Source of the DNA: Flavobacterium solisilvae
GTDB taxonomy: Bacteria; Bacteroidota; Bacteroidia; Flavobacteriales; Flavobacteriaceae
Assembly: GCF_012911605.1 (NCBI RefSeq)
Contig: NZ_JAAMPT010000208.1
Span: 124,001 to 188,000 of the forward strand
DNA length: 64,000 nt
Direction of reading: 5' to 3'
The notes beneath the pieces were generated by a model. That model was not told where the DNA came from. It made no database searches and saw nothing but the letters and a program-made list of their open reading frames with translations. This document shows, piece by piece, positions 8,301 through 16,950 of the stretch (position 1 is its first letter; the number at the start of each line of letters is the position of its first letter). Position numbers and translations under genes: made by a program.

Positions 8301-9350
8301 ATGTCAACTTTTTATAAACTTCATATTAAAGACGTAAAACGCGAAACACCAAATGCGGTTTCGGTTGCTTTTACAGTTCCAAACGAATTAAAATCGGCTT
8401 ACCAATTTATTGCTGGTCAATACATTAATTTAAAACTGACGCTTGACGGACAAGAAATTCGTCGTGCCTATTCGATTTGTTCGTCGCCAAATAGTGGTGA
8501 ACTTCGCATCGCTATTAAATCAGTTCAAAACGGTCATTTTTCGAAATTTGCCAACGACAATTTAAAAGTTGGTGACATTATTGAAGTTGGTCAACCAGAA
8601 GGAAAATTTACATTTGAACCTAATGCTGATAAACAAAAAAATTATGCAGGTTTCGTTGCCGGAAGCGGAATTACACCAGTAATGTCCATCTTAAAATCGG
8701 TTTTAGAAAGCGAACCAAACAGTACTTTTGTTTTAGTTTATGGTAATAAATCACCCGAAGAAACCATCTTTCATCAGGAACTTCACGATTTACAATTGAA
8801 ATATGTTGGACGTTTGTTTGTACATTTTGTTTACAGCAAATCAAATGGTGGCGATCTTTTTGGAAGAATTGATAAATCGGCTGTGAATTTCATTCTGAAT
8901 AACAAACACAAAGAAAAAGAGTTTGATAAATTCTATTTATGCGGACCAGAAGAAATGATTAATTTGGTTTCAACCGTTTTAAAAGAACACAATGTAGCCG
9001 AAAAAGATATTAAGTTTGAATTGTTTTCCACTTCAACTGCCGAAAATACAAGCGTTGGCAATCAATCTGGTCACACCAAAATCACCATTATGGTTGATGA
9101 TGAAGAAACCACTTTTGAGATGTCGCAAAAACAAACGGTTCTAGAAGCTGCTTTAAAACAAGGAATTGATGCACCTTATTCTTGCCAAGGTGGAATTTGC
9201 AGTTCGTGTTTAGCCCGAATTACAAACGGTTCAGCCGAAATGAAAAAAAATTCCATTTTAACCGATGGCGAAGTTGCCGAAGGCTTGATTTTAACCTGTC
9301 AAGCGCATCCAACATCGGCAGAAATTTATGTGGATTTTGATGATGTGTAG
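8301..9350 (+). CDS. PaaE-like ferredoxin-NAD(P)H oxidoreductase with 2Fe-2S domain
   Basis: This 349-residue flavoprotein has three modules: an FAD-binding barrel with RRAYSICSSP (about residues 54-63), an NAD(P)-binding domain with GSGITPVMSIL (about 121-131) and CGPEEM, and a C-terminal plant-type 2Fe-2S ferredoxin domain with CQGGICSSC and a later Cys (about 295-332). This is the layout of PaaE, the reductase of phenylacetyl-CoA epoxidase, and of related electron-transfer proteins. No paaABCD genes are nearby, so in this genome it may serve another oxygenase. It has its own consensus promoter. Confidence 0.85.
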   Translation: MSTFYKLHIKDVKRETPNAVSVAFTVPNELKSAYQFIAGQYINLKLTLDGQEIRRAYSICSSPNSGELRIAIKSVQNGHFSKFANDNLKVGDIIEVGQPEGKFTFEPNADKQKNYAGFVAGSGITPVMSILKSVLESEPNSTFVLVYGNKSPEETIFHQELHDLQLKYVGRLFVHFVYSKSNGGDLFGRIDKSAVNFILNNKHKEKEFDKFYLCGPEEMINLVSTVLKEHNVAEKDIKFELFSTSTAENTSVGNQSGHTKITIMVDDEETTFEMSQKQTVLEAALKQGIDAPYSCQGGICSSCLARITNGSAEMKKNSILTDGEVAEGLILTCQAHPTSAEIYVDFDDV

Positions 9351-9407
9351 ATTTAGTAATTAGTAAAAAGTGATTAGTAATTAGCTAACATTTACTACTT
9401 TTATTAA

Positions 9408-9716
9408 ATGAAAAATAAGCTAGAGATATTTAAAAAAGCTCCTGATCTTTTGGATGAACCCGAAGTTCAGGAGCTTTTGGATTATTGCGAGCGATTGGAA
9501 GACGAATTAGTTGACTTAAAATTTGAAAAAGAAAAAAGCAAAGAACTCATTATGCTCGACATGATTAAAGAAGTCATTAAAGGTTGTAATGCTATCGAAA
9601 AAGAACAGTTGGAACACGAACGTTTTGGCTATGAAGCACCAAATTATCAAGCCACAATTTCCAATCTAAAAAGTTATATTTTAGAGATTTGTAGAATAAA
9701 TAAAATTTATTTGTAA
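9408..9716 (+). CDS. Conserved small hypothetical protein
   Basis: This 102-residue soluble protein is acidic and largely alpha-helical by composition, with a coiled-coil-like stretch (about residues 18-50) rich in Glu/Lys/Leu. No membrane segment, signal peptide or known motif is visible. It lies 57 bases after the PaaE-like gene, in the same direction; the gap holds TTAGTAATTAGTAA-type repeats. I do not recognise its family. Confidence 0.7.
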   Translation: MKNKLEIFKKAPDLLDEPEVQELLDYCERLEDELVDLKFEKEKSKELIMLDMIKEVIKGCNAIEKEQLEHERFGYEAPNYQATISNLKSYILEICRINKIYL

Positions 9717-9726
9717 TTGAAAAAGA

Positions 9727-9827
9727 CACAAATTTCACGAATTAACACAAATTAGAAAATTTCACAAAACATATTATTTGTGTAATAATCAACCATTAAA
9801 AATTTGTGTGAATTAGTGAAATTTGTG
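9727..9827. terminator. Long inverted repeat between convergent genes, probable two-way terminator
   Basis: Two 27-base arms (9727-9753 and 9801-9827) are complementary with two mismatches and are built from CACAAATTTCAC-like sequence. They lie between the ends of the convergent plus-strand small gene and the minus-strand GT9 gene. This could stop transcription from both sides; it also resembles dispersed intergenic repeats of Bacteroidetes. Confidence 0.7.
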
Positions 9828-9834
9828 TGAAAAA

Positions 9835-10878
9835 TTATTTTAAAACAGTATTGATTTTTTCCACAATACTTTCCACTGAAATACTTCGCATTACATCTTC
9901 GTAACCTTCCACTTTTTTATTTCCATAAACCGAAGTTGGTAACAACGGATATTGATTTCTATCGGCTGTTAAACAATTTTCCAAAGGTTGATTGAATGGT
10001 GCAAATCCAGCAAACGGATGTGTTGCACCCCAAAGTGTGATTACTTTTGTTCCAAGCATCGCAGCAATATGTGCGTTTCCGCTATCCATAGAAAGCATTA
10101 CATCGAGATTGGAAATCAGTTGTAATTCTTGATTGAATTTTAGTTTTCCGGCAACCACAACGATATTTTCTCTTTGTTTTGATAAAGCGTTTAGTTTTTC
10201 AGTTTCTTCTTTTCCACCACCAAAAAGGAAGATTTTAGTGTTGCTTTTCAATGCTAAATTATCAACTACTTTTTGCATTAAATCCAAAGGATATACTTTG
10301 CTTTCATATTGAGCAAACGGTGCAATTCCAATCCATTTAAAATTATCTTTTTTGCCCGAAACACTTAAAATTTCTTCAGATAAAATAGCTTTTTCAGGGA
10401 AACTTGGCAAAGATAAATCAACAGAAAAACCTAGTTTTTTAAACGTTTCAACATGTCTTTCGACCATTGTTTTTACAGGTTGAAAAACTTTGTTTTCAGC
10501 ACGAGTTAAGGCGCGTTTTTCGGCTCTGCCTTTATCGGTTGCGGCAACTTTTTTTCCTGACAATGAAAACAATGTTCGGATGATTTGGGAACGCAAAACG
10601 TTGTGCAAATCGGCAACTGCATCGATATTTAGCTTTTTTAAATCGGAATATAATTTCAATAATCCAAAGAAACCTTTGTGTCGTTCTTTTACATCAACGG
10701 CAAAAAAATCTACATTGGAGATTCCATCAAAAAAAGGTTTGAAAAACGGTCGCGAAACGACTGTGATTTTTACATCCGAATTTTGTTCAACCAATGCGCG
10801 AATAACCGGAACGGTCATCGCCACATCGCCCATTGCTGAGAGACGAATTACTGCGATATGTTGGATTGGTTTTTGCAA
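9835..10878 (-). CDS. Glycosyltransferase family 9 (heptosyltransferase-like)
   Basis: This 347-residue GT-B enzyme has the GT9 start (HIAVIRLSAMGDVAMTVPV, residues 7-25), a central GIAPFAQYESKVYP segment and the C-terminal donor-site motif MDSGNAHIAAMLGTKVITLWGATHP (about 258-282). GT9 enzymes transfer heptose or related sugars to the lipopolysaccharide core in the cytoplasm. No ATG precedes the conserved start in frame, so a TTG at 10878 is the most likely initiation codon. A DUF4254 gene lies upstream on the same strand, a common pairing in Bacteroidetes. Confidence 0.88.
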   Translation of the reverse strand: MQKPIQHIAVIRLSAMGDVAMTVPVIRALVEQNSDVKITVVSRPFFKPFFDGISNVDFFAVDVKERHKGFFGLLKLYSDLKKLNIDAVADLHNVLRSQIIRTLFSLSGKKVAATDKGRAEKRALTRAENKVFQPVKTMVERHVETFKKLGFSVDLSLPSFPEKAILSEEILSVSGKKDNFKWIGIAPFAQYESKVYPLDLMQKVVDNLALKSNTKIFLFGGGKEETEKLNALSKQRENIVVVAGKLKFNQELQLISNLDVMLSMDSGNAHIAAMLGTKVITLWGATHPFAGFAPFNQPLENCLTADRNQYPLLPTSVYGNKKVEGYEDVMRSISVESIVEKINTVLK

Positions 10879-10891
10879 AGTATTAAATTAA

Positions 10892-10920
10892 TTTGTCATT
10901 CCAAGGAATGGCAAGGAAGC
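10892..10920. repeat. Short GTCATTCC-type repeat fragment
   Basis: TTTGTCATTCCAAGGAATGG and the following GCAAGGAAGC resemble the GTCATTCCGACGAAGGAG family seen at 52668, 58501 and 63820. The central CATTCC/GGAATG is a small inverted repeat. It fills nearly all the space between the DUF4254 and GT9 genes. Confidence 0.5.
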
Positions 10921-11526
10921 TTACTTCTTATTCTGATACAACACCGGATTCAAATCATCATCGTTGTACATTTTCATTTGTTTGTACACTTTCATGAACT
11001 TGTCACCGTTTTCAATATCGGTTAATAAATCATTGATTGAGGTAAACATATCGCTTTTTTGATCCAACAAAACGTTTAATTTTTCCTGACATTTTGCTCT
11101 GTGTTCAGCCGTTGCATCAACTCGAGTTGCTTCTTCATTCATGTGGTAAATTTTCAAAGCTAAAATCGATAATCTATCAATTGCCCATGCTGGACTTTCG
11201 GTATTGATTTTAGCATTGGGTTTTACTTGAACCGAAGCATATTTTTGAAGAAAATAACTGTCGATATATTCTACCATATCAGTACGAACCTGATTGGAAG
11301 CGTCGATTTTTCGCTTTAAATCCAAAGCTGCAACTGGATCAATTTGTGGATCACGAATGATGTCTTCATAATGCCATTGCACTGTGTCAACCCAATTTTT
11401 GGCATACAAAAGATACTCAATACTTCCTTTTTCATAAGGATTTATCGTTGGTTGATATACATCATCAATAATGTGATATTCTTTGATGCTTTGTTCAAAA
11501 ATTGGAAAGGCAAATTGTGAAAACAT
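10921..11526 (-). CDS. DUF4254 domain-containing protein
   Basis: This 201-residue soluble protein is mostly helical and matches the DUF4254 family (I recall PYEKGSIEYLLYAKNWVDTVQWHYEDIIRDP and the AIDRLSILALKIYHM region as typical). Members are found beside glycosyltransferase family 9 genes, as here, but their activity is unknown. A TTG seven codons upstream falls on the promoter element, so the ATG at 11526 is chosen. Confidence 0.8.
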   Translation of the reverse strand: MFSQFAFPIFEQSIKEYHIIDDVYQPTINPYEKGSIEYLLYAKNWVDTVQWHYEDIIRDPQIDPVAALDLKRKIDASNQVRTDMVEYIDSYFLQKYASVQVKPNAKINTESPAWAIDRLSILALKIYHMNEEATRVDATAEHRAKCQEKLNVLLDQKSDMFTSINDLLTDIENGDKFMKVYKQMKMYNDDDLNPVLYQNKK

Positions 11527-11544
11527 ATCTATAAATTTTATTTG

Positions 11545-11552
11545 CAAATATA
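11545..11552 (-). promoter_or_regulatory. Promoter -7 element of the DUF4254/GT9 operon
   Basis: Minus-strand TATATTTG matches TAnnTTTG exactly, 18 bases before the ATG at 11526. It is arranged back to back with the upp promoter at 11560. Confidence 0.6.
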
Positions 11553-11559
11553 CTTTTTA

Positions 11560-11567
11560 TACATTTG
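11560..11567 (+). promoter_or_regulatory. Promoter -7 element of upp
   Basis: TACATTTG is an exact TAnnTTTG match, 37 bases before the upp ATG. Between them lies a duplicated GAAACTTTAAACCT. Confidence 0.6.
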
Positions 11568-11604
11568 ACTTGAAACTTTAAACCTGAAACTTTAAACCTT
11601 TATC

Positions 11605-12258
11605 ATGCACATCCATTATATTTCGGAACAAAACAGTATTCTTAATCATTTTTTGGCACAAATTCGTGATGTTTCTATACAAAAAGACAGCATGCGTTTT
11701 AGAAAAAACATCGAACGTATTGGCGAAATTATGGCGTATGAACTGAGTAAAACTTTGGAATATAAGGCAATCGATGTGCAAACTCCGCTTGGCATAAAAC
11801 ATACTACAACTGTTGCCGAACCTGTAGTTTTGTGTTCTATTCTTCGTGCTGGATTAGCTTTGCATACTGGTTTTATGAATTTTTTTGACGATGCTGAAAA
11901 CGGATTTGTTTCTGCTTATCGTCATCATTATGACAACGATGATAAATTTGAAATTTTAGTCGAATATCAAGCTGCACCATCGTTTGAAGGAAAAAATCTA
12001 ATTCTGATTGATCCAATGTTAGCAACAGGTCAATCGATTGTTGCTGTTTTGCACAAATTACATTTGGAACAAAAACCAAAAGAAATTCACATTGCTGTAG
12101 TGATTGCTGCGCCAGAAGGAATTGCTTATTTAGAAGAAAATCTTCCTAAAAATTGTCATCTTTGGGTTGCGGCACTTGATGACAAACTCAACGAAAAAAA
12201 TTATATTATTCCTGGACTTGGCGATGCTGGTGATTTAGCTTATGGAAGCAAATTATAA
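11605..12258 (+). CDS. upp: Uracil phosphoribosyltransferase
   Basis: This 217-residue enzyme converts uracil and PRPP to UMP in pyrimidine salvage. The PRPP-binding loop is visible as ILIDPMLATGQS (about residues 133-144), with the substrate flap RHHYDNDDKFEILVEYQ before it and a C-terminal uracil-binding segment YIIPGLGDAGDLAYG. The length is normal. It has its own promoter and its end overlaps the end of the convergent membrane-protein gene by a few bases. Confidence 0.95.
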   Translation: MHIHYISEQNSILNHFLAQIRDVSIQKDSMRFRKNIERIGEIMAYELSKTLEYKAIDVQTPLGIKHTTTVAEPVVLCSILRAGLALHTGFMNFFDDAENGFVSAYRHHYDNDDKFEILVEYQAAPSFEGKNLILIDPMLATGQSIVAVLHKLHLEQKPKEIHIAVVIAAPEGIAYLEENLPKNCHLWVAALDDKLNEKNYIIPGLGDAGDLAYGSKL

Positions 12259-13182
12259 GTTGAAAAAGTAAATTGAAATCGTAATAATTGCTACCGTAAA
12301 CAAAACAATTTCCTGATAGGTTTTGTTCTGCGAATACTCAATATTATTGGTTGATAAAACTGCCAAAGGTAAAAATGTAAATACTAAAATCGTATTGCTT
12401 TTTTCTGGTGAAAAAAGGAAAACCAATATTCCAATAAAAAAACTAACTATCATTTTCTTATAAGAAGCTTGAAGCACGAGCGGTTTATTTCCAACGGTAA
12501 ATATCATCGAAAAGACAAAATAAATTCCAAAAAGAGCAAAAAGCGTCAGCGCAATTTTCTTGTAATTATTCACAAAATAATCCCATTGAAAATTCATTTC
12601 GGTTTGCTTGATGAGATGTTCAACCCAATTTTGATCAAAAATTAATGAAAATAAAACAAAAATTATTGCTCCAGCTCCAACGGCAATAAACGGTATCAAC
12701 CAATTTCTATAATCTCGCGAAACGTGAAAAATGATAGAAACATAAATCACAAAAAGAAAAAGAATACACCAAAAATGGAACAAACTTGCTATAAAAATCC
12801 ACAACGAAGCGTCGAATATTTTCTCTTTGGGTGATTTTAAGGTTTGTAATGAAATCATTCTTCGGATAGCAAGAATTATAAAAAAATTTGCCAATAATAG
12901 TTTCAAATTTCCAAAAATAGAGGGAAATAAAGCTAAATACAGAATAAAAAATAAAATAGCATAACTACTATTTTTAGTCAATCCATTCTTTTTTACGATA
13001 AAATTGACCAAGAAAAGCGAACTTAGCAACATTATAATAATCAATGCTTTTTCGTAAATAGAATTGCTATTTACAGTACTAACCGAAGCATTAAATTGAA
13101 AGAAAGTAAAAAAGAAAATCAGCAATAATACCGTAAATGCATAATTTATAGGTGTAGATTTTCTAAAAAACGTTGTAATCAT
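12253..13182 (-). CDS. Multi-pass membrane protein (DUF6427-like)
   Basis: This 309-residue protein has about nine or ten hydrophobic helices and no soluble domain. It lies between upp and a small membrane protein in Flavobacterium-type gene order and resembles the DUF6427 family, whose function is unknown. The polytopic architecture is like EpsG or Wzy-type polysaccharide polymerases, but no signature residue supports that. The ends of this gene and upp overlap by 6 bases. Confidence 0.75.
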   Translation of the reverse strand: MITTFFRKSTPINYAFTVLLLIFFFTFFQFNASVSTVNSNSIYEKALIIIMLLSSLFLVNFIVKKNGLTKNSSYAILFFILYLALFPSIFGNLKLLLANFFIILAIRRMISLQTLKSPKEKIFDASLWIFIASLFHFWCILFLFVIYVSIIFHVSRDYRNWLIPFIAVGAGAIIFVLFSLIFDQNWVEHLIKQTEMNFQWDYFVNNYKKIALTLFALFGIYFVFSMIFTVGNKPLVLQASYKKMIVSFFIGILVFLFSPEKSNTILVFTFLPLAVLSTNNIEYSQNKTYQEIVLFTVAIITISIYFFNL

Positions 13183-13202
13183 AATGATATTTTATACATT
13201 TG
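13173..13202 (+). promoter_or_regulatory. Promoter of the 76-residue membrane protein gene
   Basis: TTG at 13173-13175 and TACATTTG at 13195-13202 are 19 bases apart, an exact match to the Bacteroidetes consensus. The ATG follows 25 bases later. Confidence 0.75.
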
Positions 13203-13227
13203 TGGTGTAAATATAACACTTTATAAA

Positions 13228-13458
13228 ATGAAAGCATTTTTTGAAGCGATTCAGTCTTTATTTGTAGATTTTTTATTCAAACCATTGGATTGGTTACGTG
13301 CACTTGAATTAGACAACTGGTGGTTAGCAAATTCTATTAGCTGGATATTAATAGCTATATGTGGTTATTATATGTATTATTGGATCAAACAACTACGTAT
13401 TTTTGACGAAGCTGGAACTGAAAACCAAGATACAACGGCTCATTCTTTTTTAAAATAA
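13228..13458 (+). CDS. Small membrane protein (DUF6341-like)
   Basis: This 76-residue protein has an amphipathic N-terminus (FFEAIQSLFVDFLFKPLDWLR), one clear membrane helix (about residues 33-53, NSISWILIAICGYYMYYWI) and a polar tail. It is conserved in Flavobacteria as a small uncharacterised protein near upp and purD; the family number is from memory. A strong promoter stands directly in front, so it is transcribed on its own. Confidence 0.75.
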   Translation: MKAFFEAIQSLFVDFLFKPLDWLRALELDNWWLANSISWILIAICGYYMYYWIKQLRIFDEAGTENQDTTAHSFLK

Positions 13459-13502
13459 GAAATCTGAAATTAGAATTTAGAAATGTCAATTCTGAATTAT
13501 AA

Positions 13503-14774
13503 TTAAAGGTCAAAACCGATATCTTTTCTAAAATACATCTTATCAAAATGTAGCTTGTCTATATTTTGATAAGATTTTTTTATGGCTTCTTGAAAAGTAT
13601 CTCCATAAGAAGTCACAGCGATAACTCGTCCGCCATTAGTTAAAACCTTTCCGTTTTCAAGTTTTGTTCCGGCATGAAAAGCAATTGAACCTTCAATATT
13701 TTCTAATCCCGAAATTTCAAATCCTTTTCCATAATCTTCAGGATATCCGCCAGAAACTACCATAATAGTTGTAGCGCTTCGTTCATCAATTTCCAATGAA
13801 ACTTCATCCAATTTTTGATTAGCAACTGCTTCAAATAATTCCACTAAATCTGATTTTACTCTCGGCATAACCACTTCCGTTTCTGGATCGCCCATTCTAA
13901 CGTTGTATTCAATAACCATTGGTTCGCCTTTTACATTGATTAATCCTATGAAAATAAAACCTTTGTATTCAATTCCGTCTTTTTGCAAACCAGCAATTGT
14001 TGGTTTTACAATTCGGGTTTCGATTTTTTCTAATAAAACTGCATCGGCAAACGGAACTGGAGAAACTGCTCCCATTCCACCAGTATTTAAACCTGTATCG
14101 CCTTCGCCAATTCGTTTATAATCTTTGGCCGTTGGAAGGATTTTATAACTTTTTCCATCTGTTAAAACAAAACAGCTCAATTCTATTCCGTCTAAAAATT
14201 CTTCGATAACTACTTTTGAACTTGCTTGTCCAAACTTAGCACCAACTAACATATTTCGTAATTCAGTTTTCGCTTCTTCCAAATCTTGAATGATCAAAAC
14301 ACCTTTCCCAGCAGCTAAACCGTCAGCTTTTAAAACAAATGGCGGTTGTAATGTTTCCAAAAAATCACAGCCTTTTTCAACGGTTTCTGCAGTAAAACTA
14401 TCGTAAGCAGCCGTTGGAATGTTGTGTTTTACCAAAAATTCTTTGGCAAATTCTTTACTTCCTTCTAATTGTGCGCCAACTTTTGACGGACCAATTACCG
14501 GAATATGAGTGATTTCAGCATCATTTTTGAAAAAATCATAAATTCCGTGAACCAATGGATCTTCGGAACCAACAACAATCATTTCTACTTTCTCTTGTAA
14601 AACAAATGCTTTTATGGCTTCAAAATCTAAAATATTTAAAGAAACATTAGTAGCAATTGTAGCTGTTCCAGCATTTCCAGGTGCAACAAAAAGTTTTGAA
14701 GTTTTTGAAGATTGTAGCATTTTCCAAGCCAGTGCGTGTTCGCGACCGCCAGAACCAAGTAGTAAAATTGTCAT
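13503..14774 (-). CDS. purD: Phosphoribosylamine-glycine ligase (GAR synthetase)
   Basis: This 423-residue ATP-grasp enzyme makes glycinamide ribonucleotide in purine synthesis. It begins [19 protein letters not shown], has the ATP-grasp segment [17 protein letters not shown], the GARS signature [13 protein letters not shown] (about residues 287-299) and the C-terminal B domain. The frame runs 11 codons further to a TTG, but that TTG lies on the promoter, so ATG 14774 is used. Confidence 0.96.
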   Translation of the reverse strand: MTILLLGSGGREHALAWKMLQSSKTSKLFVAPGNAGTATIATNVSLNILDFEAIKAFVLQEKVEMIVVGSEDPLVHGIYDFFKNDAEITHIPVIGPSKVGAQLEGSKEFAKEFLVKHNIPTAAYDSFTAETVEKGCDFLETLQPPFVLKADGLAAGKGVLIIQDLEEAKTELRNMLVGAKFGQASSKVVIEEFLDGIELSCFVLTDGKSYKILPTAKDYKRIGEGDTGLNTGGMGAVSPVPFADAVLLEKIETRIVKPTIAGLQKDGIEYKGFIFIGLINVKGEPMVIEYNVRMGDPETEVVMPRVKSDLVELFEAVANQKLDEVSLEIDERSATTIMVVSGGYPEDYGKGFEISGLENIEGSIAFHAGTKLENGKVLTNGGRVIAVTSYGDTFQEAIKKSYQNIDKLHFDKMYFRKDIGFDL

Positions 14775-14804
14775 TGTGATGTGTTGTGTTGTTATGTTGT
14801 GGTG

Positions 14805-14812
14805 CAAAAATA
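14805..14812 (-). promoter_or_regulatory. Promoter -7 element of purD
   Basis: Minus-strand TATTTTTG matches TAnnTTTG exactly, 31 bases before the purD ATG. Confidence 0.6.
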
Positions 14813-14867
14813 CTACTTCTTAGTAAGAAAGAAAAAAGAAAACAAGAAAGATTATTTTCAGATTTAT

Positions 14868-14875
14868 TACATTTG
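14868..14875 (+). promoter_or_regulatory. Promoter -7 element of the CapK-like gene
   Basis: TACATTTG matches TAnnTTTG exactly and lies 16 bases before the ATG at 14891. Confidence 0.6.
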
Positions 14876-14890
14876 AATAAAATCCAACTA

Positions 14891-16201
14891 ATGACCAATC
14901 TGTTTCATATTTCTTTAAAACTAAGCGGTTTTCCTATTACGAAAGCTCAAGCTGATTTTGAGAAAATTCTACAAGTTTCAGAGGCAGATTATCCTAATTA
15001 TCTTGATACTAAAAAGCGAGAAATTGTGGAATTTCATTTGAAAAACAATGCTTTTTATCAAAATTTAGTTGGGGGAAAAACTTTTGATAATTGGAACGAA
15101 TTACCAATTCTTACTAAAAAAAATTTACAAAAACCTTTAAAAGATAGGCTTTCAAAAGGTTATCCTGAAAAATCAGTTTTTGTAAATAAAACATCGGGTT
15201 CAAGTGGCGATCCGTTTGTTTTTGCTAAAGATAAAGAAGCGCATGCCATAACTTGGGCTTCGATTATTCATCGTTTTGGTTGGTATGGTGTTGATTTTAA
15301 TTCGTCGTATCAAGCCCGATTTTATGGTATTCCTTTGGATTTTATTGGGTATAGAAAAGAGCGTTTGAAGGATTTTTTGAGTAAAAGATATCGTTTCCCT
15401 ATTTTTGATTTATCGGATACTATTTTGGATGGTGTTTTGGAACATTTTAAAACCAAAAAGTTTGATTACATCAATGGCTATACGAGTTCGATTGTGCTTT
15501 TTGGAAAATATTTGCAAGCCAGAAATATCATTTTAACCGATGTTTGTCCAACATTGAAAGTTTGTATGGTAACTTCCGAAATGTTGTTTGAAGAAGATAA
15601 AATTTTACTGGAAAAACATTTGGGAATTCCAGTTGTCAATGAATATGGCGCTTCAGAATTGGATTTAATTGCTTTTCAAAATCCAAATAACGAATGGCAA
15701 ATGAATTCTGAAACTTTATTTGTAGAAATTTTGGACGAAAATAATCAACCGGTTCCGTATGGAAAAGAAGGAAAAGTAGTGATTACTTCCTTGTACAATA
15801 AAGCACATCCATTCATTCGATATGAAATTGGCGATATGGGAATTTTGGATGAAAAAAGCACACCTAAAAAACCAATTCTTAAAAAATTAATTGGAAGAAC
15901 CAGCGATGTGGCACTTTTACCTAGCGGAAAAAAATCGCCTGGGTTGACTTTTTACTACGTAACCAAAAGCATTATTGAAGACGATGGTAACGTAAAAGAA
16001 TTTACTGTTCGTCAAACCAAATTAGATAGTTTTGAGATTGATTATGTTAGTTCTGAGGAATTAACTTCGGAACAAATTAAGGAAATTGAAAATGCTATTG
16101 CCAAATATTTAGAACCTGGATTGTATTTTACCTACAACCGAAAGGAATTTTTGGAAAGAACCAAACGAGGAAAATTGAAACAGTTTCAATCATTACTTTA
16201 A
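14891..16201 (+). CDS. CapK/PaaK-like adenylate-forming enzyme
   Basis: This 436-residue protein belongs to the phenylacetate-CoA ligase-like (CapK) branch of adenylating enzymes. Visible motifs are NKTSGSSGDPFVF (phosphate loop, about residues 101-113), VVNEYGASEL (about 246-255) and YEIGDMG (about 310-316). CapK proteins occur in capsule loci and are thought to activate an acyl or amino acid used to decorate sugars. It ends convergently (4-base overlap) with the first gene of the polysaccharide locus, which supports that link. The frame is open 35 codons upstream, but those codons overlap the promoter. Confidence 0.85.
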   Translation: MTNLFHISLKLSGFPITKAQADFEKILQVSEADYPNYLDTKKREIVEFHLKNNAFYQNLVGGKTFDNWNELPILTKKNLQKPLKDRLSKGYPEKSVFVNKTSGSSGDPFVFAKDKEAHAITWASIIHRFGWYGVDFNSSYQARFYGIPLDFIGYRKERLKDFLSKRYRFPIFDLSDTILDGVLEHFKTKKFDYINGYTSSIVLFGKYLQARNIILTDVCPTLKVCMVTSEMLFEEDKILLEKHLGIPVVNEYGASELDLIAFQNPNNEWQMNSETLFVEILDENNQPVPYGKEGKVVITSLYNKAHPFIRYEIGDMGILDEKSTPKKPILKKLIGRTSDVALLPSGKKSPGLTFYYVTKSIIEDDGNVKEFTVRQTKLDSFEIDYVSSEELTSEQIKEIENAIAKYLEPGLYFTYNRKEFLERTKRGKLKQFQSLL

Positions 16202-16950
16202 TTTCTATATTTCATAAAACCGCGATACATCCAATGCAACATGTAGTAAGCCGATTGAAACACATTTAGTTTCTCAACTTCTCTATAAAATTGCCATTGG
16301 TATTTAATTAAATCGGATTTTTTTCTGGAAAGTGAATTTTCTCTAATGCGGTAAATTGCTTGTGTTTCTTGAATTCCGTGAGCAAATGGGATAACTTTTA
16401 AATAATTTAGCCACAATCCCATATCTTGACGCTTTCTTATTAACGGCATGTATTTTTTACCTAACTTGTTTATATCCAAAAAAGCCGTCAAACAACTTAT
16501 TGAGTTGGATTTTAAAATATCAGTATAGGAAACTTTATTGGGCACAACAAAATCAGAATACACAAATTCAAGTTGTTCATTTGCTCTTTTATAAGACGAA
16601 AACACAAATGGAATTCCAGTTTCTTGAATGGTTTTAATATTGTTTTCTATGAATGTTGGGAACCAAATATCATCAGCATCAATGAACGTCATATAATCGC
16701 CTGAAGCTTTTTCAATTCCAGTATTTCGAGCAACGGCTGGACCAGAATTTTGATTTAATTTATGAAATTGAATTCGGTTATCTTTTTCAATTATAGATAA
16801 AACTACATTCTCCGTTTCATCAGAAGAACCATCATCTACGATAATCATTTCCCAGTTTTGATAGGTTTGATTTTGTACTGATTGAATGGTTGCTGCAATA
16901 AATTTTGCGGAATTAAACGATGGTGTAATTATGGAAACTAAAGCATTCAT
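16198..16950 (-). CDS. Glycosyltransferase family 2
   Basis: This 250-residue GT-A enzyme has IITPSFNSAKFI, IIVDDGSSDET (nucleotide-sugar binding) and FIDADDIW (the DxD metal site, about residues 89-96). It probably adds one sugar to the lipid-linked repeat unit on the cytoplasmic side of the membrane. It follows the initiating transferase gene with a 1-base overlap and ends the polysaccharide operon. Confidence 0.9.
   Translation of the reverse strand: MNALVSIITPSFNSAKFIAATIQSVQNQTYQNWEMIIVDDGSSDETENVVLSIIEKDNRIQFHKLNQNSGPAVARNTGIEKASGDYMTFIDADDIWFPTFIENNIKTIQETGIPFVFSSYKRANEQLEFVYSDFVVPNKVSYTDILKSNSISCLTAFLDINKLGKKYMPLIRKRQDMGLWLNYLKVIPFAHGIQETQAIYRIRENSLSRKKSDLIKYQWQFYREVEKLNVFQSAYYMLHWMYRGFMKYRN

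Noticed and set aside
8301..9350. Phenylacetate degradation cluster suggested by the PaaE-like gene and the CapK/PaaK-like gene
   Set aside because: No paaABCD or beta-oxidation genes are near, the two genes are 5.5 kb apart with separate promoters, and the PaaK-like protein fits the CapK branch beside polysaccharide genes.
14775..14807. Upstream extensions of purD, sprE, the GH3-type gene, rnr, the M23 gene and the CotH gene
   Set aside because: The extra codons begin with TTG or fall on promoter elements, and the proteins' conserved N-termini begin at the ATG chosen in each case.
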